DNA of 64,000 nt. It comes from [Clostridium] innocuum. Its GTDB lineage: Bacteria > Bacillota_I > Bacilli_A > Erysipelotrichales > Erysipelotrichaceae. Position numbers and translations under genes: made by a program. Below are positions 27,468 through 37,054 of the stretch, one piece after another. The DNA lies in assembly GCA_012317185.1 (NCBI GenBank), contig CP048838.1, positions 806,001 through 870,000 of the forward strand, given 5' to 3'. Each line of letters starts with the position of its first letter. Position 1 is the stretch's first letter. The notes beneath the pieces are model-generated. The model saw nothing but the letters and a program-made list of their open reading frames with translations, was not told the DNA's origin and did no database searches.

Positions 27468-28925
27468 ATGAAAAGGAACGATGTAAACGCTTTATTGAAA
27501 TTCCATATGCATCAGGAATTCGCCGTACTGCCCATCGTATTGTATGTACTGCTGAGCGGTATCATCATGATCTGTTTTCATTATTACTCTATGAAGGCGC
27601 TGATTCTGGCAGCGGTACTTGCCATTCTGAGCGGCTTCCTCCTGTGTGCCGACAAGGCGCATTACTGGGATGCCGTTGTTCGCGGTCTTGCCCAGTACGG
27701 CAATGCCAGACTGATTATGATCTTCATGGTGATCGGTATCTTTTCCAGGCTTCTTGCTGTCGGACAGATTGGCTCCGGCTTTGTCTGGATCGGCATGCAT
27801 CTGCATTTGAGCGGAGGAAGCTTTACCGTTTTCTGTTTTCTTGTATCCTCGCTTATTTCCATGGGTGCAGGTGCACCGATTGCGGCACTTCTGGCCGTTG
27901 TACCGATTTTTTATCCGGCAGGTGTGCTGATGGGCGCTGATCCTGCGATTCTGACAGGGGCTATGCTGAGCGGCATTTTCTTCGGGGACGCACTCTCCCC
28001 AAGCTCTCAGGTCATTCATACGACGATTGCCTCCCAGCATGATCCTGTTACAAACAAGAGTGCTGATCTTCTGTGCGTGATGAAACAGCGTCTGCCGTAT
28101 CTTCTAATCGCAGGTATTCTGTCCGCTATCCTGTTTTATGCTTTCGGAACCAGTGGAAACGCACAGAATCCCGAGCTGCTTGCGAGCATGTGCAATCCGA
28201 AGGGACTGTGGATGCTGCTGCCGATTCTTCTGCTGCTGGCCATCTGCTTCAGGACGAGAAATTTATTTATCGGTGTTACGTATGCGATTCTGGCAGGAAT
28301 CGTTGTCGGAATCGCCACCGGATTGTTTCAGTTCTCCGATTTGATCAGTATTCAGTATGAAACGCAGGCGCTGCACGGTATTTTGTTTGACGGCTTATCC
28401 GGTGTGGTGGATATCATCATTTCCACCATCCTCCTCTATGGTCTGATTGCGATTGCCGTAGAGGGCGGTATGATGGAAAAATGCTGCAATTATCTTACAT
28501 CGCGAAAAGCGGTACAGCGTGCATGTGGTGGTGAAGCTGTGATTTGCCTTGGCGTCGGTATCGTTAACATTCTGCTGGCAGGCTGTGTGCTTCCATCGAT
28601 TCTCATGTTCAAGGATATCGCGGATACCATCGGAAAAAGGACCGGGATTTCAGCGGAGCGCAGAAGCATCCTGCTAACTGCAATGACAACCAATATAACA
28701 GCAATCATCCCTATCAACAGTGCCTTTGTGATGGGGGCTGTCACCGTGATCAACCAGCTGGCCGCAAATCATACCTATCTGCCGGTTGTCACACCGTTTC
28801 AAATATTCCTGTCCTCTTATTACTGCCTGCTTTTGACACTGGTATGTATCATCTGGGTCATGCTTGGTGCAGAAAGAGAAGGAGAACATAGCTATATAAG
28901 GAAATACCATCATGCAAAGGAGTGA
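27468..28925 (+). CDS. NhaC-type Na+/H+ antiporter or related transporter
   Basis: A 485 aa integral membrane protein with about eleven helices. Family signs are GAGAPIAALLAVVPIFYPAG, MLSGIFFGDALSPSSQVIHTTIASQHD and NITAIIPINSAF, typical of NhaC and of MleN-like malate/lactate exchangers. It exchanges Na+ for protons or organic anions. The start at 27468 is chosen as the first Met before the N-terminal hydrophobic region; the ribosome site is weak. The thioredoxin reductase gene follows after five bases, so it is likely the first gene of that operon. Its role there may be to move a substrate or product of the arylsulfotransferase, which is inference. Confidence 0.82.
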   Translation: MKRNDVNALLKFHMHQEFAVLPIVLYVLLSGIIMICFHYYSMKALILAAVLAILSGFLLCADKAHYWDAVVRGLAQYGNARLIMIFMVIGIFSRLLAVGQIGSGFVWIGMHLHLSGGSFTVFCFLVSSLISMGAGAPIAALLAVVPIFYPAGVLMGADPAILTGAMLSGIFFGDALSPSSQVIHTTIASQHDPVTNKSADLLCVMKQRLPYLLIAGILSAILFYAFGTSGNAQNPELLASMCNPKGLWMLLPILLLLAICFRTRNLFIGVTYAILAGIVVGIATGLFQFSDLISIQYETQALHGILFDGLSGVVDIIISTILLYGLIAIAVEGGMMEKCCNYLTSRKAVQRACGGEAVICLGVGIVNILLAGCVLPSILMFKDIADTIGKRTGISAERRSILLTAMTTNITAIIPINSAFVMGAVTVINQLAANHTYLPVVTPFQIFLSSYYCLLLTLVCIIWVMLGAEREGEHSYIRKYHHAKE

Positions 28926-28930
28926 GATAT

Positions 28931-30109
28931 ATGGAAAAGCGCTATGATGTCATCATTATCGGAGGAGGGCCAGCCGGTCTGGCAGCTGCCATCTATACAG
29001 GAAGAGCCGGACGAAAAACCCTCATGATTGAGAAGGGAAGCTTTGGCGGCCGCATTAACGATACCAGGGAAATCCGAAATTATCCGGGTGTTATCTCTGA
29101 CAGCGGTGCCAATCTGATGCAGAAATTTAAAGCACATGCCCAGTCGTATGCCACAAATGTCTTCAAGCGGACAACGGTAACCGGTCTGGAAGCAAGGGAG
29201 GACGGCACGCTTCTTGTACACACAAAGCGACGCGGAGATTTTGTCGGTGACTGTGTGATTCTGGATACGGGGACAAAGCCGAGGGTTCTCGGTATTCCGA
29301 ATGAAATCGAGCTGGCCGGACATGGTGTTGCCTATTGCGCCACCTGTGATGCGGAGTTTTTCCGGGATAAGGAAATCTATGTGCTGGGAGCCGGAGATCA
29401 GGCAATCGAGGAAAGCGGATATCTGACCAATTTCGCAAAAAAGGTAACCGTCATCGTTCTGCATGAGGAGGGTCATCTGGACTGCAATGAAATGGCGGCG
29501 AATGAGGCCTATGCCAACCCGAAAATAGAATTCGTCTGGAACACCACCCTGCAGGAGATTCTGGGGGAGGAGGAGGTCCGCGGACTCATCCTGAAAAACG
29601 TTGTCAGCGGTGAAACGCGGGAAGTAAAGGCGGATGGTATCTTCTTCTTTGTCGGGATGGTACCGCAGACGGAGTTTGTACAGGAGGTTGTCGCCTGTGA
29701 TGCAAAGGGATATATTCTTGTAAATGAGAAAAAGGAAACCAGTGTTCCCGGTATTTATGCAGTGGGGGACTGTACACAGACCTATCTGCGCCAGGTGGTC
29801 ACCTCAGCCGCAGACGGAGCGATTGCTGCTACGGCAAGTGAGCGGTATTGCAGGGAGAGGAATCAGCTGGAAAGCATTCTGACACCGGATTCCGGAAGAG
29901 TTGCATTCCTGTTCTATAATCCGTATGAAAGCTCACAGATTGAACAGGTAACACAGCTTGAGGAGGCCCTGAAGGATGATTATAAAGTCATTCGTCAGGA
30001 TATTACAAGACAGACCCTGCTGTATCAGCTGCTGCATATGGACGGAACCTTATCCAGTGCAATGTTTGAACATGGCAAATTGATAAAAAAGAATGGTAAA
30101 GAGGCATAG
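28931..30109 (+). CDS. Thioredoxin reductase-like flavoprotein with C-terminal extension
   Basis: A 392 aa FAD enzyme. FAD motif GGGPAGLAAAIYTGRAG is at about residue 10; the redox pair CATC is at 136-139; the NAD(P)H loop GAGDQAIEESGY follows; VPGIYAVGDC binds the flavin tail. The core is about 300 residues as in TrxB. About 80 further residues (GRVAFLFYNPYESSQIEQVT onward) look like a degenerate thioredoxin-like domain without CxxC. AAGGAG lies 9 bases before ATG 28931. Its obvious partner is the thioredoxin domain fused to the arylsulfotransferase encoded next. Confidence 0.85.
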   Translation: MEKRYDVIIIGGGPAGLAAAIYTGRAGRKTLMIEKGSFGGRINDTREIRNYPGVISDSGANLMQKFKAHAQSYATNVFKRTTVTGLEAREDGTLLVHTKRRGDFVGDCVILDTGTKPRVLGIPNEIELAGHGVAYCATCDAEFFRDKEIYVLGAGDQAIEESGYLTNFAKKVTVIVLHEEGHLDCNEMAANEAYANPKIEFVWNTTLQEILGEEEVRGLILKNVVSGETREVKADGIFFFVGMVPQTEFVQEVVACDAKGYILVNEKKETSVPGIYAVGDCTQTYLRQVVTSAADGAIAATASERYCRERNQLESILTPDSGRVAFLFYNPYESSQIEQVTQLEEALKDDYKVIRQDITRQTLLYQLLHMDGTLSSAMFEHGKLIKKNGKEA

Positions 30110-30136
30110 CAAAACCATAGAATGGAGGAATGTAAT

Positions 30137-31948
30137 ATGGGACAGCCTTTCGTTTTTCCACACGGAGTTACCGTATATGATCCACAAAAATGCTGGAACG
30201 GGTATACGATTGTACCCTTGATCAATGACGGTGTTCTGCTGTTTGATATGAATGGCAATGAGGTGCGCAGATGGAATATGCACGCCATGCCGCCCAAGCT
30301 GCTTCCCGGCGGCTATGTGATGGGACTGAGCGGATACCGCCATCCGGATTACGGTATGCAGGATGGTGTGAATCTGATTGAAATTGATTACGATGGAAAT
30401 ATCGTATGGGAGTTTGACAGATTTGAACATATCAACGATCCCGGAAGAGATCACCGCTGGATGGCGCGGCAGCACCACGATTATCAACGCGAAGGCAATC
30501 CGGTCGGCTATTATGTACCGGGAATGGATGCCAAACCTTTGGAAGGTAATACCCTGATTCTGGTTCATCAGACGATTAAAAATCCGGCAATCTCCGATAA
30601 GAAGCTGCTGGATGACGCGATGATCGAGGTGGATTGGGAAGGAAATATTTTATGGAAGTGGTCGATTTCCGAGCATTTTGATGAGCTTGGATTTGATGAA
30701 GCCGCAAAGAATGTGCTGGCACGCGATCCGAATATGCGTTCCAGTGACGGCGGTGTCGGTGATTATCTGCATGTGAACTGCATGAGCTATCTCGGTCCAA
30801 ACAAATGGCATGAGCAGGGAGATATGCGCTTTAAGCCGGATAATATCATCTTTGACTGCCGTGAAGCAAACATCCTTGCCATTCTGGATAAGGAAAGCGG
30901 TAAGATCGTATGGAAAATCGGCCCGGATTTCAATGCGACTCCGGAATTGAGAAAGCTTGGCTGGATCATCGGCCAGCATCATTTCCATATGATACCGAAG
31001 GGTCTTCCGGGAGAAGGAAACCTGATGGTGTTTGATAACGGAGGCTGGGGAGGCTATGGTGTTCCAAATCCGGGAAGCCGCAACGGCTCCAAGAATGCGC
31101 TGCGGGATTACAGCCGTGTGCTGGAATTTAATCCCATCACACTGGAGGTAGTGTGGAAGCTGACACCAAAGGAGTTAAATCATGCCATTCCAACCGATGC
31201 CAGCAAGTTCTACAGTCCGTATGTATCCAGCGCCCAGCGTCTTCCGAATGGAAATACCCTCGTGACAGAAGGAAGCGATGGTCGTATAATAGAGGTAACT
31301 GCAGATCATGAAATTGTATGGGAGTGGATTTCGCCATATTATACGCATAATGAAACCGGTCCGAAGAACAATATGATTTATCGCGGCTACCGCTATCCGT
31401 ACAGCTATGTCCCACAGGAGCCGACACCAGAGGAAATAGCGATTCCACGCATTGACAACACGACCTTCCGTATGCCGAATGCCGGAGCATTTGGCGCAAA
31501 AACAGTGATTGATGTGGAAGGAAGCCTACCGTATTATCAGGATGTGGCACTGTGTGTGGCAACCGATGATGAGGAGGATTTGAGCCTGCGCGAAAAGGTT
31601 TTCTCTGTAGATACCGAGGTGTTTGATCCGGTTAACGGCATGGCGGAGTGGAATGATAAGGTATTGAAGCAGCAGGAGAAGCCGGTGCTTGTACTGTTTG
31701 GTGCGGAGCGCTGCGTACACTGCAAGGCGCTGCATCCGGTATTGGAGGAGGCCCTGCAGGAGGAATTTGCGAACAGCTTCCTGATTCGCTATGTGGATGT
31801 TGATGCCAATAAGGATATCGTTGCAGCCTGTCATGTACAGGGGATTCCGGTTGTGGCAGTATATCGTAACGGGGAAGAGTTACGTCGCTTTCACGGAGAG
31901 CATGATTACGATGATGTCTGTGACTTTCTGGATGCGGTGTTTGCCTGA
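30137..31948 (+). CDS. Arylsulfotransferase fused to thioredoxin
   Basis: A 603 aa two-domain protein. Residues about 1-470 are an arylsulfate sulfotransferase (ASST) beta-propeller with repeated blade ends (EIDYDGNIVWEF, EVDWEGNILWKW, VTADHEIVWEW) and conserved His motifs ARQHHDYQREGNP and IGQHHFHMIP followed by VFDNGGWGGYG. ASST moves sulfate from one phenol to another through a histidine. Residues about 500-603 are a thioredoxin with CVHC (526-529) and a cis-Pro in VQGIPVVAVY. There is no signal peptide, whereas known ASSTs are mostly periplasmic or lipid-anchored. GGAGG lies 8 bases before ATG. It is co-directional with the reductase. Confidence 0.85.
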   Translation: MGQPFVFPHGVTVYDPQKCWNGYTIVPLINDGVLLFDMNGNEVRRWNMHAMPPKLLPGGYVMGLSGYRHPDYGMQDGVNLIEIDYDGNIVWEFDRFEHINDPGRDHRWMARQHHDYQREGNPVGYYVPGMDAKPLEGNTLILVHQTIKNPAISDKKLLDDAMIEVDWEGNILWKWSISEHFDELGFDEAAKNVLARDPNMRSSDGGVGDYLHVNCMSYLGPNKWHEQGDMRFKPDNIIFDCREANILAILDKESGKIVWKIGPDFNATPELRKLGWIIGQHHFHMIPKGLPGEGNLMVFDNGGWGGYGVPNPGSRNGSKNALRDYSRVLEFNPITLEVVWKLTPKELNHAIPTDASKFYSPYVSSAQRLPNGNTLVTEGSDGRIIEVTADHEIVWEWISPYYTHNETGPKNNMIYRGYRYPYSYVPQEPTPEEIAIPRIDNTTFRMPNAGAFGAKTVIDVEGSLPYYQDVALCVATDDEEDLSLREKVFSVDTEVFDPVNGMAEWNDKVLKQQEKPVLVLFGAERCVHCKALHPVLEEALQEEFANSFLIRYVDVDANKDIVAACHVQGIPVVAVYRNGEELRRFHGEHDYDDVCDFLDAVFA

Positions 31949-31976
31949 TTCTGTAAACGGATAAAGGAGGATTTCC

Positions 31977-32636
31977 ATGCGCAAGGAACCCTATGGTCTT
32001 ATGCCGATATTTGCCCACCGCTGTATGCACCATGAGATTTATGGTAAACGGCTGCAGTATGAAACCTATAAAAGCTCACAGATTCTGCATTCAATCAATG
32101 ATACGATCGATCATTTCGGAATGGTTGTGGATGGCGTATTAAAGGCGGAGCAGTATACCAGTCAGGGAAGTGTGCTGTGCAGCGCCTATTTTGAGGATAA
32201 CGATGTGTTTCCGGAGCTGCTGTATTTCACAGGAAAACGGCAGTATACGTATACACTTGTCGCAGTAAGACGGACCACCGTTGCCTGGATGCATGTATCC
32301 GATCTGGAGGAAATGCTGAAGGAGGATGCGGAAATGATGACGGCGTTTATGCTGTATCTGTCAAAACGGGGATTGCGCAATCAGATGCTGCTGAGCTGTC
32401 TGCTGTATCAGACGATTCAAAAGCGCGTGGCATACTGGCTGTTGAGTATGAACCATTTATCAGAAAATGAACGCATACCGCTCCCGCGTTCCCAGACAAT
32501 CTGGGCGAATACGCTGCATGTGAGCCGTTCCTCCCTAAATCAGGAGCTGAAGCGCATGGAAAAGGAAGGAATCTTTCGGATTGAGGGGCATGTTTTGATT
32601 CTCCTCGATCAGAAGAGGCTGGAGGATATTTTGTAA
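31977..32636 (+). CDS. Crp/Fnr-family regulator
   Basis: A 219 aa protein with an N-terminal cyclic-nucleotide-binding-like beta-roll (about 20-135) and a C-terminal winged helix (about 145-215, HTH in TIWANTLHVSRSSLNQELKRMEKEGIFRI). It lacks the N-terminal cysteine cluster of FNR and the cAMP-contact pattern of CRP, so the signal differs. AAAGGAGG precedes ATG. It is the last gene of the cluster and probably regulates it, perhaps in answer to a phenolic or sulfate compound; this is inference. Confidence 0.83.
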   Translation: MRKEPYGLMPIFAHRCMHHEIYGKRLQYETYKSSQILHSINDTIDHFGMVVDGVLKAEQYTSQGSVLCSAYFEDNDVFPELLYFTGKRQYTYTLVAVRRTTVAWMHVSDLEEMLKEDAEMMTAFMLYLSKRGLRNQMLLSCLLYQTIQKRVAYWLLSMNHLSENERIPLPRSQTIWANTLHVSRSSLNQELKRMEKEGIFRIEGHVLILLDQKRLEDIL

Positions 32637-33063
32637 AATCAATGAGAGGCAGGTCTTGTCTATGTTCTATCTGAGAGCGTAGAAGGCCTGTTTTTGTTAT
32701 ACTGGAGGCGTAATAATCCCGTATAAGACCAGTCAGGTTTAGGACTATCCATATACGAAAAAATAAGAACCTGTACCATGTGAATTCTTATGTATAACAT
32801 TCCGCAATTTATGAACTTTTACCCGCAAATACATTATTATGTGCTATGATACGGTTATGTCATGTATATAAACAGATTCAGTATACGAAAAAATATACAT
32901 TCATCCGGTTCTTCCATATCGAATTTTTAAAATTGCTTATGGATGATGGATGCAGAAAAGGGAATCGTGATCATGCAGGCATATTTCTGGTTGCTAGGTC
33001 AAACGATAAAGAAAAGACAGGAAGATATGGGCAGCATACGAAACCAACAGGAGGATACATACG
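32637..33063. other. 427 bp gap between Crp-like gene and Ntn hydrolase
   Basis: Begins with a terminator (32650-32695). A frame from 32846 overlaps the next gene and has no recognised product. AGGAGG with a short spacer precedes the hydrolase start. Confidence 0.4.
32650..32695 (+). terminator. Terminator after the Crp-like gene
   Basis: CAGGTCTT (32650-32657) pairs with AAGGCCTG (32683-32690), one G-T pair, followed by T5. Confidence 0.75.
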
Positions 33064-33774
33064 ATGTGTACAAGTATAATTTCAAACGGCAATAAAACAA
33101 TCATCGGCTTCAATCTGGATATACTGGATATGGAATATCAGGTGGTGGCTGAGGAAGATAGAGTTTATATCGCTATACAGGACGATAAAGAAGGCTGGCT
33201 TCCCTTATTCGGTGCAAATTCCAGAGGGGATTTTGTAGCTATGCCGACATGCTGGCCATTCGATGAGAGAAGTAATCCTGCGGGTTCGGATAGTCTGAAT
33301 ATCATCAATCTGGATATTGATTTACTGCTTGGGAAAAAAACATTTGATGAAATTAAAACGATTGCTGAGCATGAAGCGGTATCGAGTGTTTTGGGTATCA
33401 CCTTTCAATCACAGCTATCAGATCGCCACGGTAATGTTTTGCAAATAATTCCGGGGCAGGGAATACGATATTTACCGAAACCGAAATTCTCCGTTTTAAC
33501 AAATTTTTCTCCATTCAAGGGCAGTACTGAAAAGCACCCCTGGATGGGGTTGGACAGATATGATAAGGCTGTAAGGCTGCTTGAGAATAAACGTGAGGAT
33601 TTTGATGTTTCGGATTGTTTTGAGGTTTTAAGACAGACTTCACAGACGATATGTCCTACCGTGGTATCTATGGTGTTTGATATAGCGGATAATACGGTAT
33701 ACTGGTGTGAGAACAGAGAGTGGGGGAAGATTGAAAAAAAGAAAATTGGCGATCCGATTCCGGCAGGAGAATAG
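33064..33774 (+). CDS. Ntn-hydrolase (choloylglycine hydrolase-like, short)
   Basis: A 236 aa protein starting MCTSII; Cys2 would become the N-terminal nucleophile after Met removal, as in the linear amide hydrolases (bile salt hydrolase, penicillin V acylase, C45 acyltransferases). SRGDFVAMPTCWPFD and LTNFSPF fit that fold. At 236 aa it is shorter than bile salt hydrolases (about 320-330), so it belongs to a less studied branch. AGGAGG lies 7 bases before ATG. It stands alone. Amide substrate unknown. Confidence 0.7.
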   Translation: MCTSIISNGNKTIIGFNLDILDMEYQVVAEEDRVYIAIQDDKEGWLPLFGANSRGDFVAMPTCWPFDERSNPAGSDSLNIINLDIDLLLGKKTFDEIKTIAEHEAVSSVLGITFQSQLSDRHGNVLQIIPGQGIRYLPKPKFSVLTNFSPFKGSTEKHPWMGLDRYDKAVRLLENKREDFDVSDCFEVLRQTSQTICPTVVSMVFDIADNTVYWCENREWGKIEKKKIGDPIPAGE

Positions 33775-34130
33775 CATTTTGAGTACAGGTGTGGAATTGG
33801 TTGGAAATGAGCATTGTTTTTGATCATAAAGGACGTATACAGTACTCTTGCTGTATGTTCATGATTCGCTTGAAAAGGTGTATTCATTTTCAAGGAATTA
33901 ATCCTTCTTTAAAAACGCTGTATCATGTTAATCAATCTCTTAAAATGGGCAGATAAGTATCAAAGCGATAATATGATAGAAAAGGACTTGTACAATATTC
34001 ACATAAAGTTATAGAATAATGCAAGTATCAGGTTGTAGAAGAGTAAAAAATTCAGTTTAACTGAGAGAAAAATCAGAATTTGTCAGAGAAAATATTTATC
34101 AAAATTTAGGAATAAGAGGTGAATATACGT
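33775..34130. other. 356 bp AT-rich gap before the KilA-N gene
   Basis: A possible promoter TTGTAC (33989-33994), 18 bases, TAGAAT (34013-34018) precedes the KilA-N gene. Nothing else was recognised. Confidence 0.4.
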
Positions 34131-34931
34131 ATGAGTAAACTTAACGTTGAAGGAATAGAAATACAAATCTTTAAAATTGAGGAAGATGATTACATTTCTT
34201 TAACCGATATGGTAAGAAAAATTGAAAATGGACCAGCATTAATAGAAAAGTGGCTGAGAAATAAAAACACAATTGAATTCCTTGGTATTTGGGAAGAAAT
34301 GTACAATAGAGAATTTAACTCCAGTGGATATGAAGAAATATTATTAGAAGCAGGGTTAAATCGCTTTATTATGTCAGTAAAACAGTGGGTATCGCGTACT
34401 AACTCTAAGGGAATTATGGCAAAAGCAGGAAGGTATGGAGGTACATATGCTTATAAAGACATTGCTTTTGAGTTTGCAAGTTGGGTATCACCACAATTTA
34501 AACTTTATCTAATAAAAGAGTTTGATCGTCTAAAGAAAGAAGAACAGGCGTTGTTAGGATGGAGCGCAAAGCGAGAACTGGCAAAAATAAATTATCATAT
34601 ACATACAGATGCAATTAGAGCGAATCTTATTCCGAGTGAACTTACTTCTCAGCAAATATCTATAATTTACGCATCAGAAGCAGATGTATTAAATGTGGCA
34701 TTATTTGGAATGACTGCAAAACAATGGCGTGAAAAAAATCCTAATAAAAGAGGAAATATTAGAGATTATGCAAATATAAATGAATTAATCTGTATTTCTA
34801 ATATGGAAAATATAAATGCTGTTCTAATAGAAGATGGATTAAATCAAAGTGAACGCTTGGTGAAACTCAATAAAATTGCAATACATCAAATGTCTATATT
34901 GGAGGAGCGGACTACGAAAGTACTGAGATAA
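34131..34931 (+). CDS. KilA-N domain protein
   Basis: A 266 aa protein with an N-terminal KilA-N domain (about 20-140: DDYISLTDMVRKIENGPALIEKWLRNKNTIEFLG; GRYGGTYAYKDIAFEFASWVSPQFKLYLIKEFDRL). The domain binds DNA and is typical of phages and mobile islands. The C-terminal part resembles the region found in plasmid/phage KilA-N proteins. GAGGTGA lies 9 bases before ATG 34131. Strong AT bias marks it as foreign to the surrounding region. It may be a stranded prophage or island gene. Confidence 0.85.
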   Translation: MSKLNVEGIEIQIFKIEEDDYISLTDMVRKIENGPALIEKWLRNKNTIEFLGIWEEMYNREFNSSGYEEILLEAGLNRFIMSVKQWVSRTNSKGIMAKAGRYGGTYAYKDIAFEFASWVSPQFKLYLIKEFDRLKKEEQALLGWSAKRELAKINYHIHTDAIRANLIPSELTSQQISIIYASEADVLNVALFGMTAKQWREKNPNKRGNIRDYANINELICISNMENINAVLIEDGLNQSERLVKLNKIAIHQMSILEERTTKVLR

Positions 34932-35268
34932 TTTAATTCCCTCGAATTCGGGGGAATTAAACACACAAAGAGTGACATTGGATTTATCAATGGAGATATA
35001 GAAATACTGTTTATGAAATCAACAAATCCCAGTTTATCAAACTGAACAAATCAGAATTTATAGAGGTATGTCAGATGATCAGATGAACACTATATTATGG
35101 ATTTTGATTGCAATAGCAATATTATGATAAAGTAAATTAGAAATTTATAAGTTCCTTATATGTAAAAAAAACGTGCAGATTTGATAATTTTAATTGGTGG
35201 AGTTTGTCCTTGTCAAGGAATATAATAAGGCTACAAACCAACAAGGAGGAAAATCAGAGGAAAATCAA
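34932..35268. other. 337 bp gap with hairpin
   Basis: A hairpin TTTAATTCCC...GGGGAATTAAA lies at 34932-34961 directly after the KilA-N stop; it lacks a T run on the plus strand. The rest is AT-rich with no gene recognised. Confidence 0.45.
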
Positions 35269-35532
35269 ATGAATTTAGGTAACAATTTATTTCAGGCAAG
35301 AAAAAGGTGTGGGCTTTCGCAGGAGGATGTGGCGGAAAAGCTGGGGGTAAGCAGACAGACTGTTTCGAAATGGGAAACGGATGAAACAGTTCCTGATATT
35401 CGCCAGTCTAAAAAGATGGCAATGCTTTACAGTATGTTGTTAGATGAACTGATTGATTTTGACCTTGATATAAAAGAAATTCAGGAGACTATCGACAAAA
35501 CGAGTGAAGAAGCGGAAGAAAAAATCAATTAG
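35269..35532 (+). CDS. Small XRE-family regulator
   Basis: An 87 aa protein that is mostly one XRE helix-turn-helix (FQARKRCGLSQEDVAEKLGVSRQTVSKWE, residues about 7-36) plus a short acidic, helical tail (IKEIQETIDKTSEEAEEKIN). ATG 35269 is chosen because the HTH starts there and GAGGAAAATC precedes it; the longer frame from 35194 adds an unlikely N-terminus. Its targets are unknown. Confidence 0.75.
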   Translation: MNLGNNLFQARKRCGLSQEDVAEKLGVSRQTVSKWETDETVPDIRQSKKMAMLYSMLLDELIDFDLDIKEIQETIDKTSEEAEEKIN

Positions 35533-35690
35533 ATTCATACATAAGGATATGCTCTAAAACTATAATCAATACAGACTGCATAGAAATCAGAAACATCGTT
35601 TATCAAATAAAATTACATATTTATGAAACAGATATTCACAGAAACGGGAAGATATGCTACATTATGGGTAAGAAAGAAGAGGGAACTGTT

Positions 35691-36665
35691 ATGAAACTGG
35701 GTATTGCAGGAGCAGGCATGATCGTTGTACAGGGTCTGCTGGAATTTGTACATGATATCAAAGGAATCGAGCTGATCGGGATTTGTGCTACAAAGCGGTC
35801 GGAGGAAAAGCTGAAGAAATTAAGTAAGGAGCATGGCATTGCTCATACATATACGGATTATGAGGAAATGCTGAAGCTGGATGAAATTGATACGGTGTAT
35901 GTAGCAATCAATAACCATCTGCATTATGAATTCAGTAAAAAGGCGATTCTTGCCGGTAAGCATGTTATCTGTGAAAAGCCGTTTACGGTCCATGTGGATG
36001 AATTGAAGGAACTGATTGCACTTGCAAAGCAGCACAATGTCATGCTGCTGGAGGCGATAACCAATCAATATTATCCAAATTATCTGGAGCTGAAGAAGCA
36101 GTTGGACAGAGTGGGAAATATCCATGTGGTTTCCTGTAACTATTCGCAGTATTCTTCCCGTTATGATGCCTTTAAGCGCGGAGAAATTCTGCCTGCATTT
36201 AATGCGGATATGGCAGGCGGCGCACTGATGGACTTGAATGTATACAATGTGCATTTTAATGCAGGTCTGTTCGGGATGCCGAAGAATGTGCAGTATTTTG
36301 CAAACATCGAAAAACGCGTGGATACATCCGGTATTCTGGTGCTGGATTATGGCAGCTTTAAATCCGTATGTATTGCCGCAAAGGATTGCGAGGGACCTTC
36401 TCAGGCAGTGATTGAAGGTGAAAACGGATATCTGGAGGTGGAGGGCTCCGCCTCAGTATGCTCGGCGGTAGCTTATAAATACCGTGATACAAAGGAAGAA
36501 GGTCAATTCAATTCGCATCCGGATGTACATCGTATGAAATTTGAGTTCATCGAATTTGAACGTATTGTGCGTGAAAAGGACTGGAAACGGGTAGAGGAAG
36601 GACAGCAGGAGAGTCTGATTGTCATGGAAATCATCACACAGGCAAGAGAAAAGGCAGGGCTGTAG
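35691..36665 (+). CDS. Gfo/Idh/MocA-family oxidoreductase
   Basis: A 324 aa NAD(P)-dependent dehydrogenase. The Rossmann motif is GIAGAGMI (residues 4-11), the conserved EKP is in VICEKPFTV (about 97), and the C-terminal domain carries the long-sheet region with GGALMDLNVYNVHF. These enzymes oxidise or reduce sugars and cyclitols. AGAGGGA lies 6 bases before ATG 35691; an upstream start at 35664 lacks a ribosome site. It is monocistronic with a terminator at 36757. Confidence 0.85.
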   Translation: MKLGIAGAGMIVVQGLLEFVHDIKGIELIGICATKRSEEKLKKLSKEHGIAHTYTDYEEMLKLDEIDTVYVAINNHLHYEFSKKAILAGKHVICEKPFTVHVDELKELIALAKQHNVMLLEAITNQYYPNYLELKKQLDRVGNIHVVSCNYSQYSSRYDAFKRGEILPAFNADMAGGALMDLNVYNVHFNAGLFGMPKNVQYFANIEKRVDTSGILVLDYGSFKSVCIAAKDCEGPSQAVIEGENGYLEVEGSASVCSAVAYKYRDTKEEGQFNSHPDVHRMKFEFIEFERIVREKDWKRVEEGQQESLIVMEIITQAREKAGL

Positions 36666-37054
36666 CTATTATCGCCTGATTCGTATTCAATAGAAACGGA
36701 AAAGGTATGCGAGGTGTGATGCAAATTCTTACTTGATTGCGGGAAATTTAAAACATGGAGAATTCAAAACGAACGTTATCTACAATCGTATTGATTTCTC
36801 CTCTTTTTTGTAAACACTTTAAAGTAAGCAGAACCTGATACAGGAGCATACCTTTTTATATACAGCTTTCCCATACCAGAAAAAATCATGCATAACAAGC
36901 TGTTCAGCGAAGAGAGGTGCCCTCATAAGATACTGTTCTTTGTGCTGTTGCAGGTATGGATGGTTGATCGTAAATGACAGTAAGGCAGCATGCAGGAAAT
37001 GGGCGATGATAACAACCGATATACAGGCAGTATCAGAGAAATGAGTAAGGATAG
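36666..37054. other. 389 bp gap
   Basis: Holds the terminator of the oxidoreductase gene (36757-36808). The rest has no recognised gene. Confidence 0.4.
36757..36808 (+). terminator. Terminator of the Gfo/Idh/MocA gene
   Basis: GGAGAATTCAA pairs with TTGATTTCTCC (one mismatch), followed by TCTTTTTTG. Confidence 0.65.
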
